Source: Allolobophora icterica (lineage: Eukaryota > Annelida > Clitellata > Crassiclitellata > Lumbricidae). From it: DNA of 64,000 nt. Below are positions 54,283 through 63,079 of the stretch, piece by piece (positions within the stretch are counted from its first letter, which is position 1; each line of letters starts with the position of its first letter). Location: NCBI GenBank assembly GCA_963556255.1, contig OY744610.1, forward strand, positions 8,675,751 through 8,739,750, in the 5' to 3' direction. The notes beneath the pieces were generated by a model that was not told where the DNA came from, did no database searches, and worked only from the letters and a program-made list of their open reading frames with translations. The translations under genes and the position numbers were made by a program.

Positions 54283-57200
54283 ATGGCATTGTCTGCGAAT
54301 GAAAAAATTGAACAATTGTTGGGCGAGTTTACTGGCCCCCCAGCTCTTCGAGCTGTTCTAAAAAATATCTTAGACGAACCTATCCCAGATGCAGTCAAAA
54401 GGCGCTTACTACAGCCACTACTTCCAAGGCCAATTCCTCCAGCGCGCAAGCATAGAGGGGCAAAACGTAAATCCCTTCTAGCACAATTCGACCCACTCCT
54501 AATTAAGAAGGATAGAGGTGGACCACCACCCTTTCTAGTACACAAAGAGCTCGCCAACCAGCTTCTGAGAGACTTCCGTGCAGAAGTACCTCTTAACCAC
54601 AGGCTGGAAAGAGATGCGTTGGCTTTCTTGAGTGCAATGGAGCACAACATTGAGGCGCAACTCAACGAAGAGCTGTTGAAACAAGACGGTCTGAAATACT
54701 CACAAGTGTTGACAGTTGAGTTGGAAAAGCTGGCTCCGACCGTTGACATGTTGTACGACGGAAACGCGACCCCGGGTACTATTACCAATACGGCCTACTT
54801 TCGAAGCAAAGCAGTGCCAATTACGAATGCGAGTAAAATCCAAGGGGCTGTTCGAAAGGCCAAGGCCGAAGTACTAAAACTCCTCGAGGAGTATACCAAT
54901 GAAGGGTCGGGGTGGAGAGTGAAGCGGGTCGTGGCGCTGGACCTCAGTTTTGCAAGATATAAGCCTTTCCGAGGTAGGAGCTACTTTCCCACACCAAAGT
55001 ATATACCCCCTCGTACGGTTATTAATGTAAAGAATAAAGATAACCGATGCTTCGAGTGGGCCATACTAAGCGCAATGTATCCAGTAGAAAAGGACCCTCA
55101 ACGCCCTACTAAGTATCGTACACACCTCCTCGAGCTAAACTTCGATGGTATAGAATTTCCAGTGAAGGTCACAGATATCGGTAAGTTCGAACGTCAGAAC
55201 CCTAATATAAGCGTCTCAGTCTTCGGGTGGGATAAAGCTTTGTATCCAATTTATGTCTCAAAGCAGACCAATAGAGACTATAATATCGATCTTCTACTGT
55301 TAGTCAGTGGCGAGAATTACCACTACGTCTGGATTAAAGACCTTGGCCGAATTCTTAATCAAAATAGCAAAGACAAAAACAAGAAACACCCATGTCGTCG
55401 CTGCCTACACATATTCTGTAGACAAGACTTACTGGATGCCCATATCAAAGATTGTCAGGGCATCAGTGAGAAGCCTCAGCGAATTGAGATGCCAAAAGAG
55501 GATGAAAATATCCTCAAATTCCAGAACCACCACAAACAGATACAAACCCCATATATCATATACGCAGACTTTGAGGCGTTGAACATACCAATCGAAGGTG
55601 CAGTCATGAACCCCAGCAAGAGCAACACCAGACAGATAGCTGAGCAGAAACCGTGTAGCTTCTGTTACATAGTGGTTCGATACGATGGCCGCACCAAGAA
55701 ACCAGTTTTATATCGTGGAGAGGACGCCGTGCAACAATTCCTACAACGAATACAAGGCGAGCTGGACTCTATCAGACAAAGGCTGGCCACCCCGGCTAAG
55801 ATGGTTATGTCAGCAGTTGATCGCCAATCATTCCGCGAAGCTATCGATTGTCACATCTGCGGAAATGCGCTCGAAGAGGATAGAGTTCGCGACCACTGTC
55901 ACATTACCGGTAAGTACCGAGGTGCCGCTCATAACGCCTGCAACCTCAAACTTCGAATATATCCCGATAAGTGTAAGGTACCGGTGGTCTTCCACAATCT
56001 GCGAGGTTACGACAGCCACCTCATAATGCAAGCGATCGGAGGCTGTGAGGCCGCACAGGATGAGGCAACTGAAATTAACTGTATTCCAAACAATATGGAG
56101 AAATACATGACATTTAACATTGGACAACTACAGTTCATCGATAGTCTCCAGTTTCTAAACAGCTCGTTAGATAAACTATCAGGAAATCTGTCGCTAGAGG
56201 ATCTCAAAGTCACAACGGCATATATAAAGGAAAATTTCGTTCGCAATGATAGGACAAAACTAGATCTGTTGAGACGAAAGGGCGTATATTGTTACGAATA
56301 CATCCATGATTACCACCGCTTCGAAGAAGACCGACTTCCACCCAAGGAAGCGTTCTACAGCAAGCTCACACGAGAGAGCATTTCTGACGAGGATTATCAA
56401 CACGCACAACGAGTGTGGGACGAGTTTGACTGTAAAACTCTGGGCGACTATCACGACTTGTATCTCCGTACGGATGTACTTCTACTAGCCGATGTCTTCG
56501 AAACCTTCAGATCCACATCGATGAAGCACTACAGTCTGGATCCAGCAAATTACTTCAGCCTGCCAGGAATGGCCTGGGACGCATTGTTGAAAAAGACGAA
56601 GATCGAGCTCGAACTTTTAACCGATATAGATATGCATTTGTTCGTAGAGAAAGGTCTCCGAGGTGGAATCTCGATGGTATCTAAGCGCTTCGCAAAAGCC
56701 AACAACCCGCAATGCCCCGACTACGATACCACGAAGCCAGACAACTGGATCATGTACCTCGACGCGAATAATCTTTACGGCTGGGCGATGCAACAGCCAC
56801 TACCAGTTGGAGGATTTAGCTGGGAAAGTCCTACTCTCGACGAAGTGTTGGAAACTCCAGATGACGCGCCTGAAGGCTTCCTACTTGAAGTCGATCTCGG
56901 GTACCCGGAGCACCTCCACGAATCACATAGCGACTATCCCTTAGCACCGGAGACCCTGACAGTCCAAGAGGAGTGGTTGAGTGACTATCAGAATGTGCTT
57001 ATGAACGAGTTGGGAGGCAAGTTCACAAAGCATGTGAAGTTAGTACCAAGCCTACGACCTAAGGAGCGGTATGTGGTCCATTATAGAAATCTCAAACTCT
57101 ACCACTCGTTAGGGCTACGAGTTTCTAAAATTCATCGTGTCATTAAGTTTAGACAGGAGGCATGGATGGCTCCATACATCGAGATGAATACGAAATTGAG

Positions 57201-58023
57201 AGCGAAGGCAACGTCGGAATTTGAGAAGGATTTCTTCAAGCTGGCTAATAATGCGGTCTTTGGAAAGACCATGGAAAATCTTAGAAAAAGAATCAGGGTC
57301 AACCTGGTCCCGACCTCAAAAGTTGACAAACTTCGTAAACTAATTGCGGACCCGGCCTACATATCACACAAAATCTTCAACGACCAACTCGCCGCGATTC
57401 ACAGTTTGAAGAGCAAGCTCAAGTTAAACAGACCTGTATATGTCGGCCAGGCTGTCCTCGACCTCAGCAAGCATCTGATGTACGACTTCTGGTACAACGA
57501 TGTGAAAAACGAGTACGGAGAAAAAGCCCAGTTGCTATATACAGACACTGACAGCCTGTTATTTCAGGTGGAAACTCCGAACGCCTATGCCGATATGTGG
57601 AATAAAAAACACCTATACGACCTCTCAGAGTTTCCAAGAGACAGCCCCTATTACGACGTCGAGAACAAGAAAGTCGTGGGAAAGTTCAAAGATGAATGTA
57701 ACGGAGTTGCCATAGCCCAATTCGTGGGACTGCGTCCGAAGATGTACTCGATCTTAAAATCGGGTGGTTCAGAAATCAGGAAAGCAAAAGGCGTTCAGAG
57801 AGCAGTTGTGAAGAAGGATCTGCACCACGAGCTATACAAGGAGTGCCTGTTCGAACGAGAAGAGATGCGGCACACACAAGTCGTGATTAGAAGCCACGAC
57901 CACCAGATCGGAGTGTACGAGCAGAATAAGATCAGCCTCTCTCCATTAGACACAAAAAAGTGGATATCTCCGGACGGGATAACAACGCTGGCATATGGGC
58001 ACTACAAAATCAACGACGGTTGA
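54283..58023 (+). CDS. polB: Protein-primed family B DNA polymerase (Polinton type)
   Basis: Replicates the element's DNA. At 1246 residues it has the usual Polinton size. Visible parts: an N-terminal region of unknown fold; a C2H2-like finger around residue 370 (CRRCLHIFCRQ ... DAHIKDC); exonuclease motif I around 426 (YADFEALN), motif II near 570 (FHNLRGYDSHL) and motif III near 727 (YLRTDVLLLAD); polymerase motif A near 825 (YLDANNLYGW), motif B near 986 (KLANNAVFGKT), motif C near 1086 (LYTDTDSLLF) and a K-x-Y box near 1150 (RPKMYS). Between exonuclease motifs I and II sits CHICGNALEEDRVRDHCHIT with CNLKLR, an endonuclease VII/HNH-like zinc module. All catalytic carboxylates are present. 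It is convergent with the integrase gene, overlapping by 14 bp at the stops. Confidence 0.96.
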   Translation: MALSANEKIEQLLGEFTGPPALRAVLKNILDEPIPDAVKRRLLQPLLPRPIPPARKHRGAKRKSLLAQFDPLLIKKDRGGPPPFLVHKELANQLLRDFRAEVPLNHRLERDALAFLSAMEHNIEAQLNEELLKQDGLKYSQVLTVELEKLAPTVDMLYDGNATPGTITNTAYFRSKAVPITNASKIQGAVRKAKAEVLKLLEEYTNEGSGWRVKRVVALDLSFARYKPFRGRSYFPTPKYIPPRTVINVKNKDNRCFEWAILSAMYPVEKDPQRPTKYRTHLLELNFDGIEFPVKVTDIGKFERQNPNISVSVFGWDKALYPIYVSKQTNRDYNIDLLLLVSGENYHYVWIKDLGRILNQNSKDKNKKHPCRRCLHIFCRQDLLDAHIKDCQGISEKPQRIEMPKEDENILKFQNHHKQIQTPYIIYADFEALNIPIEGAVMNPSKSNTRQIAEQKPCSFCYIVVRYDGRTKKPVLYRGEDAVQQFLQRIQGELDSIRQRLATPAKMVMSAVDRQSFREAIDCHICGNALEEDRVRDHCHITGKYRGAAHNACNLKLRIYPDKCKVPVVFHNLRGYDSHLIMQAIGGCEAAQDEATEINCIPNNMEKYMTFNIGQLQFIDSLQFLNSSLDKLSGNLSLEDLKVTTAYIKENFVRNDRTKLDLLRRKGVYCYEYIHDYHRFEEDRLPPKEAFYSKLTRESISDEDYQHAQRVWDEFDCKTLGDYHDLYLRTDVLLLADVFETFRSTSMKHYSLDPANYFSLPGMAWDALLKKTKIELELLTDIDMHLFVEKGLRGGISMVSKRFAKANNPQCPDYDTTKPDNWIMYLDANNLYGWAMQQPLPVGGFSWESPTLDEVLETPDDAPEGFLLEVDLGYPEHLHESHSDYPLAPETLTVQEEWLSDYQNVLMNELGGKFTKHVKLVPSLRPKERYVVHYRNLKLYHSLGLRVSKIHRVIKFRQEAWMAPYIEMNTKLRAKATSEFEKDFFKLANNAVFGKTMENLRKRIRVNLVPTSKVDKLRKLIADPAYISHKIFNDQLAAIHSLKSKLKLNRPVYVGQAVLDLSKHLMYDFWYNDVKNEYGEKAQLLYTDTDSLLFQVETPNAYADMWNKKHLYDLSEFPRDSPYYDVENKKVVGKFKDECNGVAIAQFVGLRPKMYSILKSGGSEIRKAKGVQRAVVKKDLHHELYKECLFEREEMRHTQVVIRSHDHQIGVYEQNKISLSPLDTKKWISPDGITTLAYGHYKINDG

Positions 58024-59023
58024 GTATTCTATCGGGGGGTAGCTCAGTGCCCATAGGCACCAGAAGCAGCTCCTCACGGACAAAACCGCGGCCAGGCCCA
58101 TCAACTAGATGGTATAAAGCCGGTTGCTCAGCCTGCCGAACAACATCCAAAATAGCGTGGATGGTGAGCGACCAGTTAGGGTCGGTGGCTCGTTTGCTAC
58201 CACCCTCGAGCTCGCCGGGAGCGTACAAATATCGGACGAGAACGTCGTGTCCGAGAATAGGCTCATCCATTCCCCACAAACGAGTTTTCATTTGTGAATG
58301 AGAGGGCTTCTGTGTCACTTTAGCAGCTTTCATCGCTTCAACCGGCTTCATGTCGAGCAAGCGCGTCGGCTCATCGTTTAGTGCAGCTACAACTTCGGGC
58401 AATCGTCGAACCCATTCCACTGACCGTTCGGATGACCCCCTTGCATCCAGGAGCAATTCCTGAGCGTATTGAGCACCGAAGAGTCGCTCAGCTAGAGTAC
58501 GGTTAAAGCGTTCAACGATGCCCTGTTGGCGATGATTTCCGGCCTGTCCGCGTCTTACAAGAACGTCGTGCTTCGTCAGCAACGGTGTAAAATCACCCAT
58601 AAATTCGCGTCCAGGATCGACCTGAAAGAGTCGAGGCCAAGTTAATGGGCCCCTCTTATAGATCCGGCTTAAAGCGGCGGCGACTTCGGTCGCACTTTTG
58701 TTGATCAACGGTTCAGCTTCTTTGTATCGTGAGGCAACATCAACAACTGTGAGAGCGTATTTATAAGTCTTTCGACCTACTTTATCGTGAGGTAAAAACA
58801 AGAGATCGGCTTGGTGTACCGCGTTTGGTCGATTTTCATCGAACTTTGGACGCGGTATGCGGCGTGGAACGGGAAGATAAATCTGCCACACAGCTTGTTT
58901 CTTCAACCAATCACGAGCCTCCGCCTCGGAAACTTTGGCGGCTGAGGCTAGTTTCTTCACCGCGGCCTTACCTCGCCAGTAACCTCTAGGGCTGTAATAG
59001 ACGGCTGAAAGGTGCTTAGACAT
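58010..59023 (-). CDS. int: Retroviral-type DDE integrase (Polinton integrase)
   Basis: Joins the element's ends to host DNA. The start at 59023 (MSKHLSAVYYSPRGYWRG) is preferred to an upstream ATG at 59089 that adds a hydrophobic stretch. An N-terminal segment with KKLASAAKVSEAEARDWLKK is like the helical region before the core. The catalytic triad is visible: Asp near residue 72 (HQADLLFLP), Asp near 136 (FQVDPGREF) and Glu near 171 (IVERFNRTLAERL), a D,D-35-E spacing. A basic, chromo-like/SH3-like C-terminus follows (DPNWSLTIHAILDVVRQAEQ). It is downstream of the phospholipase gene on the same strand, with a 75-bp gap, and overlaps the polymerase stop. Confidence 0.93.
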   Translation of the reverse strand: MSKHLSAVYYSPRGYWRGKAAVKKLASAAKVSEAEARDWLKKQAVWQIYLPVPRRIPRPKFDENRPNAVHQADLLFLPHDKVGRKTYKYALTVVDVASRYKEAEPLINKSATEVAAALSRIYKRGPLTWPRLFQVDPGREFMGDFTPLLTKHDVLVRRGQAGNHRQQGIVERFNRTLAERLFGAQYAQELLLDARGSSERSVEWVRRLPEVVAALNDEPTRLLDMKPVEAMKAAKVTQKPSHSQMKTRLWGMDEPILGHDVLVRYLYAPGELEGGSKRATDPNWSLTIHAILDVVRQAEQPALYHLVDGPGRGFVREELLLVPMGTELPPDRILNRR

Positions 59024-59098
59024 TTCAGTAATACTATATATTACAAACAGGTAAACACATACACAAATGAATTTCATTTGCGTTTTCATAAATGAAAC

Positions 59099-59689
59099 TC
59101 ATTTATGGCCCTTTGTTCTGACACCCATCCCCAGCCTCGACTTCGCTGACATAATGGCCGATACCAGCCGCGCATCCTTCTTCTCATAATCCGGAGTTTC
59201 ATCGGTGAGTGCGATCTTCGACGCGGCTGCAGCGAGGATGTCATCTGCGTGGTTACGCCCCGGAGTATCTTTATGAACTGCGTAAGCCACATCATGGTGG
59301 AGGCACGCACGGTCGAGCTGATTAACACCGTGATAGCGCTGTGACAGCCGTTTATCGAGTTTTGTGAATGGTCCACAGTAAGAGTACTTTCCTGTATTCT
59401 GAAAAGAACCTCCAGGATTATCTTCCGAAGACATACCGGATGGAAGGCTCATATGCATCTCAGGCAGAGGCAGAATATTAAGAGCACTATTCAGTAGCGA
59501 GCCTCCGCTAGACTCATGAGTCTTGCGCTTCCGCACTTTAGAAGGCAAAATTTGGCTCTTCTTTGCACCGCAGACGGCACAGGTTCCCTTCTTGGCTGGC
59601 CGACCGTTTCGTAACTCGACGATTGTTTCATTTGAAGTCTCAGTATGTTTCTTACATCGTAGGCAATACATTGTGTTCGTTGAATACAA
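59099..59689 (-). CDS. DUF5679 zinc ribbon fused to a phospholipase A2-like domain
   Basis: N-terminal residues 7-45 read MYCLRCKKHTETSNE and KKGTCAVCGAKKSQ, the four-Cys DUF5679 ribbon common in large DNA viruses and Polinton-type elements. After a Ser/Pro-rich linker comes a phospholipase A2-like core: a calcium-loop-like YCGPFTKL near 104 and the catalytic DRACLHHDVAY near 126-136, where His and Asp are the expected active pair. The same type of lipase domain occurs in parvovirus capsid proteins, where it helps breach endosomal membranes; a similar entry role is inference. Start could be Met1 (59689) or Met7 (59671). It is divergent from the ATPase, 20 bp away, so the two share a promoter region. 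Confidence 0.88.
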   Translation of the reverse strand: MYSTNTMYCLRCKKHTETSNETIVELRNGRPAKKGTCAVCGAKKSQILPSKVRKRKTHESSGGSLLNSALNILPLPEMHMSLPSGMSSEDNPGGSFQNTGKYSYCGPFTKLDKRLSQRYHGVNQLDRACLHHDVAYAVHKDTPGRNHADDILAAAASKIALTDETPDYEKKDARLVSAIMSAKSRLGMGVRTKGHK

Positions 59690-59709
59690 TCATAACTCGT
59701 TGTCTCTAT
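59690..59709. promoter_or_regulatory. Very short divergent intergenic region
   Basis: Only about 20 bp separate the phospholipase start (minus) and the ATPase start at 59710 (plus). Transcription of at least one gene must therefore begin inside the other's coding region. Confidence 0.5.
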
Positions 59710-60396
59710 ATGGAAATAACAAATTTCGATCTCGAAGCCGACGATGGGAAAAAACACCACCATTGGTTGTTGCCATCAAGCATACGATGCATAATCTGTG
59801 GGCCTAGCGGATGTGGAAAAACAAACCTACTGCTCAACCTCCTTCTGAAAAAGGGGTACCTACGTTTTGACCGGCTCTATCTATACTCAAAGTCTCTGGG
59901 ACAGGAAAAATATCAGTTCCTCCGGGACTGGGTTACAGAGTTGGAAAAAGTTGCCGGGAAGGAAGTGGCTTCCTTTCACTCTTGCTCAGATGAAATAGTT
60001 CCAGTTGAATCATTAAATAAGAATGCCAGAAGCCTTCTAGTGTTCGATGACGTCATGCTTGAAAAACAGTCGCCCATCGAAAGGTATTTCACTATGGGTC
60101 GACACGGTGGCGCGGACTGCTTCTACTTAACTCAAAATTACTTCCGCATTCCCAAGCAAGCGATCCGTGACAATGCTAATCTTATCGTCCTCTTCAACCA
60201 AGACAGCAAAAATTTGCGAGCCATTCACGATACGTTCGTGGGCGGCGACATGTCTTTCGATGAATTCCGTACGTTCTTCAGCGAGTGCGCTGCCCAACCA
60301 TATGGATTCGCAGTCATAGATTTGACGTCCAAAGTGTACGATGGAAAATATCGTTGCGGGTTCGATCGCTTCTATAAGCCCAAGGCAAGTATTTAA
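59710..60396 (+). CDS. A32-like (FtsK/HerA-type) DNA-packaging ATPase
   Basis: Pumps DNA into the capsid in related viruses. The frame is open from 59563, but MEITNFDLEADDG at 59710 is the best start because it just clears the divergent gene and puts Walker A at residues 31-38 (GPSGCGKT), as in family members of this size (about 228 aa). Walker B is near 110 (SLLVFDDVM). Next come the RHGGADCFYLTQNYF and IRDNANLIVLFNQD blocks typical of A32-like packaging ATPases. It ends with YKPKASI. Confidence 0.93.
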   Translation: MEITNFDLEADDGKKHHHWLLPSSIRCIICGPSGCGKTNLLLNLLLKKGYLRFDRLYLYSKSLGQEKYQFLRDWVTELEKVAGKEVASFHSCSDEIVPVESLNKNARSLLVFDDVMLEKQSPIERYFTMGRHGGADCFYLTQNYFRIPKQAIRDNANLIVLFNQDSKNLRAIHDTFVGGDMSFDEFRTFFSECAAQPYGFAVIDLTSKVYDGKYRCGFDRFYKPKASI

Positions 60397-60567
60397 AGAC
60401 ATGATATAGGCAACATATAGTCGACATATGGACAAAAGTTATCGTTACTGATTGATTGAATGTGTATAAAAAATACCTTAGCGTGACAGTTGTGACGATA
60501 TTATCAGTCACATTGTAAAACTTGTCACACTTAAGAACTTACAAGATATAGTCGACATACAACCACG
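60397..60567. promoter_or_regulatory. Intergenic region with a partial copy of the next gene's start
   Basis: TATAGTCGACATATGGACAA at 60417 is echoed by TATAGTCGACATAC at 60547 followed by ATGTGGACAAAAGTTTCG, which is the start of the 366-aa gene. The upstream copy would encode only MDKSYRY. This looks like a small duplication of the promoter and start region. AACTTGTCACACTTAAG and GTGACAGTTGTGACG are other repeated words. Confidence 0.6.
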
Positions 60568-61668
60568 ATGTGGACAAAAGTTTCGTCTAAACAGGAGCGA
60601 GACGCCTTGACTCAGGATTATTTAGCTCGCAGAAATCGATTGAGACAGCGTTTCGTGGATGAGAAGCTCGGTGAAGCCAACCTTCAGTACGATGCGGCAA
60701 AGCTTTTTAAACCAATAGCCACAGCCACGGCTGAATCCCAGGTGGCTACGTCTAAGGAGCTGCAGAAAGTTACCAGCGCTTTACAGGATTTGCCGGCGCA
60801 GATTTCAGAGTCTGCTAATTTTAACCCGATAGCAGCTTTGTTCGGTGAAACCGCAGGAACAGCAGCTCCTGCGCTTCCAGCGCTTCCAGCATCCCGAATC
60901 CCCCCCGCACTGTTAGTTGATCCAAACAAATATCTCAACGTCGAGGCAATCATAAGGCACGGTTTCAGACCTCCGAGCGAGCTCGATTTAGCCGACAAGG
61001 CAGGTGCTGAAAAGATAATCGGTGAGGTCAATCACTATAATCGCCACACCCTGGGCAAAGAGAAAAAGCTGGCTAAAAAGCAAAAAGACGAAGAAAAGGT
61101 AGATGCGGTGACTGCAGATATCGAAGCCCTAAGGGAATATAAAAAGCGAATCGATACACTGATAGAGGGCCACACCCTCATCAAAAAGGGAAAGGGTTTC
61201 AGTGTTCCAACCGTTCCTCTGAAATTACAAGGTAACGCCTTGGGTGAGCTCTCCGTTGACCCCGTCGCCCTGTCTGCTGGTAGACTGAGAGTGTTTAAAG
61301 GTGGCAACCTCGTTCTCGAATCTCCGGCCGATGAGTCGTTGTTCAACCTACTAACAAAACGCTTCGTTAAGACTAAGCAATACTCGCCTCAGGCAATTGA
61401 AACTTTCAAAAAGCTCGTACAGATGTCTGGTCTGCCTATTCATGGCCGGAAAAGTAAAAAGTTCCAGCTGATTCGAGGCGGCGCGGTGCAATTTTACAAC
61501 GATCCAAACGCCCTGGTAGAGAGGTTGCAGCTTTTGGTGGCCTCTAGGGCCGCGGGAAACACTGGTCTCGGCAACGAAATCTCCGCCATTCTCGACGAGT
61601 TACTGCGTTCCGGTGCGATCTCCAAAGAGCTGGCACTCGAATTGAATAGAAACATGCTCATAAAATAG
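60568..61668 (+). CDS. Unknown 366-aa Polinton-type protein with coiled-coil and basic regions
   Basis: The family looks familiar from Polinton-type elements of invertebrates (from memory), but no function is known to me. Visible: an N-terminal Arg/Lys/Glu-rich helix (KQERDALTQDYLARRNRLRQ), an Ala/Pro-rich hinge near residue 95-115 (TAAPALPALPASRIPPA), a strongly charged coiled-coil segment near 155-200 (KEKKLAKKQKDEEKVDA), a middle domain and a C-terminal block (ASRAAGNTGLGNEISAILDE). The position between ATPase and capsid genes suggests a virion or scaffold role. Start ATG at 60568; 18 bp before the next gene. Confidence 0.8.
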   Translation: MWTKVSSKQERDALTQDYLARRNRLRQRFVDEKLGEANLQYDAAKLFKPIATATAESQVATSKELQKVTSALQDLPAQISESANFNPIAALFGETAGTAAPALPALPASRIPPALLVDPNKYLNVEAIIRHGFRPPSELDLADKAGAEKIIGEVNHYNRHTLGKEKKLAKKQKDEEKVDAVTADIEALREYKKRIDTLIEGHTLIKKGKGFSVPTVPLKLQGNALGELSVDPVALSAGRLRVFKGGNLVLESPADESLFNLLTKRFVKTKQYSPQAIETFKKLVQMSGLPIHGRKSKKFQLIRGGAVQFYNDPNALVERLQLLVASRAAGNTGLGNEISAILDELLRSGAISKELALELNRNMLIK

Positions 61669-61686
61669 AAATAGAAAACAAAATTC

Positions 61687-62487
61687 ATGGCTCAGATGGA
61701 ACGCTCGGAGAAACTGCTCGAAGAAATTAGAGAACTTTTACAGCCTAAGGAAAATTTTAGTATAGTTGTTTCCTCAGATACTACAGGGTGGACCACGGCT
61801 TTCTCACCGCCGCTGTACCTGGATCCAAAAAGACGCTATGAGCTTGCTTTGGTCAATCTTGAAACTTATAATTCTATTCCGAACATTGACAGCTCAAATA
61901 ACAAGTTCGTCTACAGCACCGACAATGGTGTGACGTGGAAGACGATCATTTTGCCCGACGGAAGCTACGAGATCGCACAGATTAATGATGAAATCGGTAG
62001 GCAGTTAGAAAAGCAAAATTCTCCGACGGGTGTGGCACCACTCGGCTTTAATTCTCCTATTACCATAGGAGCTAACGCATCTACCCTACGCGCCTTCATA
62101 AAAATTACGAATGCCCTATATAAGGTAAATATGGCTCAATCTACCATCAGGCAAATGCTCGGTTTTAACCCTCAGAGGCTTGGTAGTGGTTATAAAGAGG
62201 GAGAAAATCCAGTCGATATTCTCCGCGTGAACACAATCCTGGTAAATTGTGACATTATCTCTGGATCGTATCGAAATGGTAGCCAGCTGCCAGTAATCTA
62301 TAGTTTTTTCCCGGATGTGTCGCCCGGCTACAAGGTAATCGAGTCTCCGAAAAATCTGGTGTACCTACCAGTTGCACCGGCTGGTAACGTACAGGGCATT
62401 CGTGTGTGGCTGACCGACCAGAATGGTGAACAATTAAACCTCCGCGGTGAGACAGTAACTATAAGGTTTCACATCCGCAGTGCGTAA
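61687..62487 (+). CDS. Minor capsid (penton-like) protein of the Polinton-type element
   Basis: A 266-residue protein that is strand-rich after a short N-terminal helix (MERSEKLLEEIRELL). It contains blocks that I recognise from minor capsid/penton proteins of Polinton-like elements: GWTTAFSPPLYLDPKRRYEL, ALVNLETYNSIPN, TIRQMLGF, IISGSYRNGSQLPVIYSFFP, and a C-terminal RVWLTDQNGEQLNLRGETVT. It lies next to the capsid genes. A single jelly-roll fold is inferred from family membership, not shown. Its start is 18 bp after the previous stop. Confidence 0.82.
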   Translation: MAQMERSEKLLEEIRELLQPKENFSIVVSSDTTGWTTAFSPPLYLDPKRRYELALVNLETYNSIPNIDSSNNKFVYSTDNGVTWKTIILPDGSYEIAQINDEIGRQLEKQNSPTGVAPLGFNSPITIGANASTLRAFIKITNALYKVNMAQSTIRQMLGFNPQRLGSGYKEGENPVDILRVNTILVNCDIISGSYRNGSQLPVIYSFFPDVSPGYKVIESPKNLVYLPVAPAGNVQGIRVWLTDQNGEQLNLRGETVTIRFHIRSA

Positions 62488-62509
62488 ATGTTCACACTTA
62501 AATATTCTC

Positions 62510-62968
62510 ATGTTTGTTCTTGGAATTAAAAAGCGGCGTCGTGTCGTGGGTGGTGGACTTTTCGACTGGATACCCAAAATCGCGGGTTTCCTTGGCCGTG
62601 CAGGCTCCTTCATTTCGGCGAATAGAGGCACAATCACAAACGTTGCCAAGGCGGTTGGTAATGTCGCGAAAGCCGGCGCCACAACAGCATCTGCCGTCAG
62701 GCAAATTGTTGATGCCGTGAAAGCGAGACGCGCTGCGGCCGTAAATGAAGCTCATTTACGAAATGAAAATTCATCTGCCGCGCCCGCTGTCCCCGCACCT
62801 TTGGAGAAGGCGCTCAGCGAAAAGAGCATCGAATACTTGAAACAACTGGCTGTGAGTCCGCCACCCGTTGTTCCGACAATGGCTGACATAAACAGCCGCA
62901 TTGCTGGATCCGGTTTCAAGACTATAAAGCCGAGTCGTTGTGGTAGGGGTCTGTTTCTTGCAAAATGA
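62510..62968 (+). CDS. Short basic, glycine-rich protein, possibly a membrane-active core protein
   Basis: The frame is open from 62480, but the ATG at 62510 (MFVLGIKKRRRVVGGGLF) is a better start, avoiding overlap with the upstream gene. About 152 residues: a basic start (KKRRR), then a Gly-rich amphipathic helix candidate (GGGLFDWIPKIAGFLGRAGS), an Ala-rich region, and a C-terminal GSGFKTIKPSRCGRGLFLAK. The layout resembles small adenovirus and Polinton virion core or lytic-type proteins (protein VI/X-like). This is inference from composition and place. Confidence 0.7.
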   Translation: MFVLGIKKRRRVVGGGLFDWIPKIAGFLGRAGSFISANRGTITNVAKAVGNVAKAGATTASAVRQIVDAVKARRAAAVNEAHLRNENSSAAPAVPAPLEKALSEKSIEYLKQLAVSPPPVVPTMADINSRIAGSGFKTIKPSRCGRGLFLAK

Positions 62969-63079
62969 AAAAAATTTCCGACTAATTCACAAAACGGAAA
63001 AAAATGTTTAACCCACCACATATGAAATTAATTTGCAACATGATTAATAATTGAAGCTTGAACTTTTTTAACTATAATA

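Noticed and set aside
54240..54788. 182-codon minus-strand frame over the polymerase start
   Set aside because: Shadow of the polymerase gene; the plus frame has all catalytic motifs.
59023..59089. Upstream start of the integrase adding a hydrophobic N-terminus
   Set aside because: The extra stretch looks like untranslated sequence; the Met at 59023 begins a segment with integrase-like features. Not fully excluded.
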